Assembly (NCBI GenBank): GCA_035559335.1
Contig: DATMBH010000219.1
Coordinates: 1 to 18,323 of the forward strand
Source of the DNA: DASXPG01 sp035559335
Lineage (GTDB): Bacteria; Gemmatimonadota; Gemmatimonadetes; Gemmatimonadales; JACORV01
Reading direction: 5' to 3'
DNA length: 18,323 bases
Shown: positions 16,067 to 18,323 of the stretch, piece by piece
Layout of the letters: the number at the start of each line of letters is the position of its first letter
How positions within the stretch are numbered: position 1 is the first letter of the stretch
Notes under the pieces: generated by a model
What the model saw: the letters and a program-made list of their open reading frames with translations, nothing else
Database searches by the model: none
What the model was told of the DNA's origin: nothing
Program-made: the position numbers and the translations under genes

Positions 16067-17781
16067 TACCTTCTCCCAAACCGCCGCTCCAGCTCGGCCA
16101 GCGGCAGCTGGACGATCGTCGGTCGGCCGTGCACGTCGTGGGCCGGGAGCGCGCAGGCAAACAGCCGCGCCACCAGTTCCTCCATTTCGGGCCGGGTCAG
16201 GGCCTGGCCGGCCTTGATGGCCGCGCGACAGGAGAAGGTGGAGGCGAAACGCTCCAGACGGTTGGCCAGCGCGCCGAACCGGCTGCCGGCCAAGTCCGCG
16301 GCAAGCTCGCGCAAGCACCTAGCGGCGTCGAAGCGCGCGTGCGGCACCGGCGAGGCCCGCATCAGCACTGCCCTGCCGCCGAACGGCTCGATCTCGAAAC
16401 CGAGCCGGGCCACCAGCTCGCGGCTCGCTTCCAGGGCATCCAGCTCTCCCGGCTCCAGTTCGAGCGTGACCGGGAACAGCAGCTGCTGCGAGTCGCCTCC
16501 GCCATTCTCGAGCACGCTCATGGTGCGCTCGAACAGCACCCGCTCATGGGCCGAGTGCTGGTCAATGATGAGCAGTCCCTCGGGCGACTCCACCAGCAGG
16601 TAGGTGGCAAACAGCTGCGCCACGACCTTCATGGCCGGGACGTCGGCGGAGGCTGCCTCACGCTCCGAAGCCAGGGACGGTTCAAACAGATCGGCGTCAG
16701 GGGCAGGCTGCGACCGCGCGACGGCTCCCGGCGGCGCCGGCGCGGCAGCCGGGTGTTCCCACGGCACCCTAACGACGGGCGCCGCGGAAACTAGTGAGCC
16801 GAGGGCGCGATGCACTGCTTCCTCGACCGCGGCCTCTACTAGGTAGCGGTCCCGGAATCGCACCTCGAGCTTGGCCGGGTGGACGTTCACGTCCACGTCG
16901 GCATACGGCACCCGCAGCATCAGCACCAGGCTCGGCCGGGACCCGGCCGGCACCGTGGCGCGGTAGCCGCGCTCGGCCGCGCGCACCAGGAAGTGGTCGC
17001 GCAGCGGCCGGCCGTTGATGAACAGATACGCATGCCGGCCGGCGCTTAGCGCCTCAGCCGGGCGCTGGACCAGCCCCTCGACGGCGATGCCTTCCTGCTC
17101 GTGGTGCACGGGCACCAGCGTCGCCGCGAAGTCTGCGCCTAACAGCTGAGCCGTGCGGGCGGCCAGGTCTCGGGCGGGCAGCGCCTCAACCAACCGGCGT
17201 CCGTCCGCGGTGAGCGACAGCGCCAGGGCGGGCCGCGCCAGCGCCAGAATCGTCACGATATCAACGCAGGCGCGCTGCTCGCTACGCGCGCTCCTCAGAA
17301 ACTTGCGCCGGGCCGGCGTATTGAAAAACAGCGACCTCACGGTCACCGTCGTACCCGGCTGCCGGGCGCAATCTTCCACGGCCGATACCAGGCCCCCCGT
17401 GGCGACCACGCGGGTCCCCACCGGCTCGCCGGCGGCGGCCGTCTCCATCTCGAAGCGGCTCACCGCTGCGATGCTGGGCAGCGCCTCGCCCCGGAATCCG
17501 AAGGTGGCGATGCCCACCAGGTCCTCGGCCGTGCGCACCTTGCTGGTGGCGTGCCGGTCCAGCGCCAGCAGCGCGTCCTCGCGGCCCATCCCTTCCCCGT
17601 TGTCGGCAACGCGGACCAGCGTCCTACCGCCGTTCTCGATCTCGACCGTGATGGCGCTCGCGCCGGCGTCGAGGGAGTTCTCCAGCAGCTCCTTGAGCGC
17701 CGAGGCCGGGCGCTCGACCACCTCGCCGGCGGCGATCCGGTTGGCTACCGAGTCGGGCAGGATCACTATCCTGCGCTTCAC
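16066..17781 (-). CDS. mutL: DNA mismatch repair protein MutL
   Basis: MutL links mismatch recognition by MutS to strand removal. The 571-residue product has the GHKL ATPase N-terminus: ELLENSLDAG (31-40), DNGEGM (60-65) and GFRGEALPSI (95-104). The FINGRPLRD and DVNVHPAKLEVRF stretches, a short proline/alanine-rich linker (about 340-385), and a C-terminal dimerisation domain follow. That domain carries most of the metal-dependent endonuclease motifs of MutLs from bacteria lacking MutH: DQHSAHERVLFE (407-418), SCRAAIKAG (517-525) and a terminal FGR. The usual CPHGRP motif reads HDVHGRP, with Cys and Pro replaced. The GTG start overlaps the stop of the upstream HEAT-repeat gene (GTGA). Confidence 0.96.
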   Translation of the reverse strand: MKRRIVILPDSVANRIAAGEVVERPASALKELLENSLDAGASAITVEIENGGRTLVRVADNGEGMGREDALLALDRHATSKVRTAEDLVGIATFGFRGEALPSIAAVSRFEMETAAAGEPVGTRVVATGGLVSAVEDCARQPGTTVTVRSLFFNTPARRKFLRSARSEQRACVDIVTILALARPALALSLTADGRRLVEALPARDLAARTAQLLGADFAATLVPVHHEQEGIAVEGLVQRPAEALSAGRHAYLFINGRPLRDHFLVRAAERGYRATVPAGSRPSLVLMLRVPYADVDVNVHPAKLEVRFRDRYLVEAAVEEAVHRALGSLVSAAPVVRVPWEHPAAAPAPPGAVARSQPAPDADLFEPSLASEREAASADVPAMKVVAQLFATYLLVESPEGLLIIDQHSAHERVLFERTMSVLENGGGDSQQLLFPVTLELEPGELDALEASRELVARLGFEIEPFGGRAVLMRASPVPHARFDAARCLRELAADLAGSRFGALANRLERFASTFSCRAAIKAGQALTRPEMEELVARLFACALPAHDVHGRPTIVQLPLAELERRFGRR

Positions 17782-18323
17782 CGCAGCGCCTCTTCTGCCG
17801 CCTGGCGGATCTCGGGCGAGGGGTGCCGCAGGTAGTTCTGCAGGGTGAGCCGCGCCTCAGGTGTACCGATCGCGCCCAGGGCGCGCAGCGCCGCGGCCCG
17901 TACTCGCACCGGGTGGCGCTGGAACACCCCGCTTACACCCTTGGCCACTTCCAACAGCAGCGCCACAGCACGGCTCTCACGCAGCTCGCCTAACGCGGCC
18001 AGCATCGCGGCCATTACGTCGGGGTCCGACTCCTCCTCCAGCCTGCCCATCAGCAGCGGCACCAGCCCCGACTCACCGTGCCATCCGATCGCGTTGGCCG
18101 CCGCGACCCGCACCCGCGCGTCCGTATCGCGCAGCGCCACGGCCAGCACCCGCGAGGCGTCGCCGCCGCCGATTCGCGCCAGCGCCTCGACCGCCGCCAC
18201 CCGCGCCTCGGCATCGCCGTGGCCGGCCAGCTCGGCCAGCGCGCTGGACGCTCCGGGACTCCCGGTGGCACCCAGCAACAGCGCGAAGGCACGCGCCACC
18301 TCGCCGCGCGGCGTGGGCTCCCG
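17778..18323 (-). CDS. HEAT-repeat protein (5' end beyond window)
   Basis: The frame is open from the right edge to the TGA at 17778, giving at least 181 residues. A GTG at 18299 could be an internal codon rather than the start, since no stop separates it from the edge. The visible part is a run of about 30-residue HEAT_2-type repeats, e.g. EARVAAVEALARIGG, ARVRVAAANAIGWHG, VRVRAAALRALGAIG and PEIRQAAEEALR. Such alpha-solenoids are protein-binding scaffolds. No catalytic motif is visible and the partner is unknown. Its stop overlaps mutL, so it heads or continues the long minus-strand operon. Confidence 0.85.
   Translation of the reverse strand, partial: REPTPRGEVARAFALLLGATGSPGASSALAELAGHGDAEARVAAVEALARIGGGDASRVLAVALRDTDARVRVAAANAIGWHGESGLVPLLMGRLEEESDPDVMAAMLAALGELRESRAVALLLEVAKGVSGVFQRHPVRVRAAALRALGAIGTPEARLTLQNYLRHPSPEIRQAAEEALR

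Overview
The window is G+C-rich bacterial DNA from a diderm (Gram-negative-type) chromosome. The gene set is class-I groES-groEL under a perfect CIRCE operator, bshA (bacillithiol synthesis), two UbiA-family prenyltransferases, and a very large BTAD regulator fused to a beta-propeller. Together with tight start/stop overlaps this fits Gemmatimonadota or a relative. That placement is inference; no rRNA is present.

Layout. (1) 1-2133, minus strand: a chemosensory cluster of an atypical NarL/LuxR-type response regulator, cheW and cheR; cheR runs off the left edge. (2) 2221-7761: an odd segment between two copies of the groEL 3' end. At 2284-2391 lies an orphan relic of a groEL C-terminus with its terminator hairpin. 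Beside it are a two-domain CARDB lipoprotein gene (minus), whose last domain is cut short exactly at the relic, and a divergent 1359-residue protein (plus) that combines a BTAD-type DNA-binding/STAND ATPase half with a predicted extracytoplasmic propeller, Ig-like and lectin-like half. (3) 7719-9805, minus: groES-groEL with a textbook TTGACA-N17-TACAAT promoter and CIRCE. (4) 9881-18323, minus: a compact nine-gene run, HEAT-repeat protein > mutL > miaA > bshA > ubiA-like > uppP > birA > coaX > ubiA-like. Most neighbours overlap by a few bases. The only sizeable gap, between mutL and miaA, holds a G-rich tract and a long inverted repeat.

How the parts work together. Region 4 is a housekeeping operon covering mismatch repair, tRNA modification, low-molecular-weight thiol synthesis, polyprenyl lipid metabolism, biotin attachment and CoA synthesis. 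Region 3 is heat-shock-controlled folding. Region 1 feeds a chemotaxis-like pathway whose other parts must lie to the left.

The most unusual part is region 2. A 65-bp stretch at the groEL 3' end is perfectly repeated 5.4 kb away, while the sequences beyond it (gene tail and terminator) are homologous but diverged. This is the topology left by an element that integrates into the 3' end of groEL and supplies a replacement tail. An equally serious alternative is a second groEL that was almost entirely deleted. The cargo is a surface lipoprotein and a candidate transmembrane one-component regulator. No integrase, tRNA, rRNA or CRISPR array was seen.
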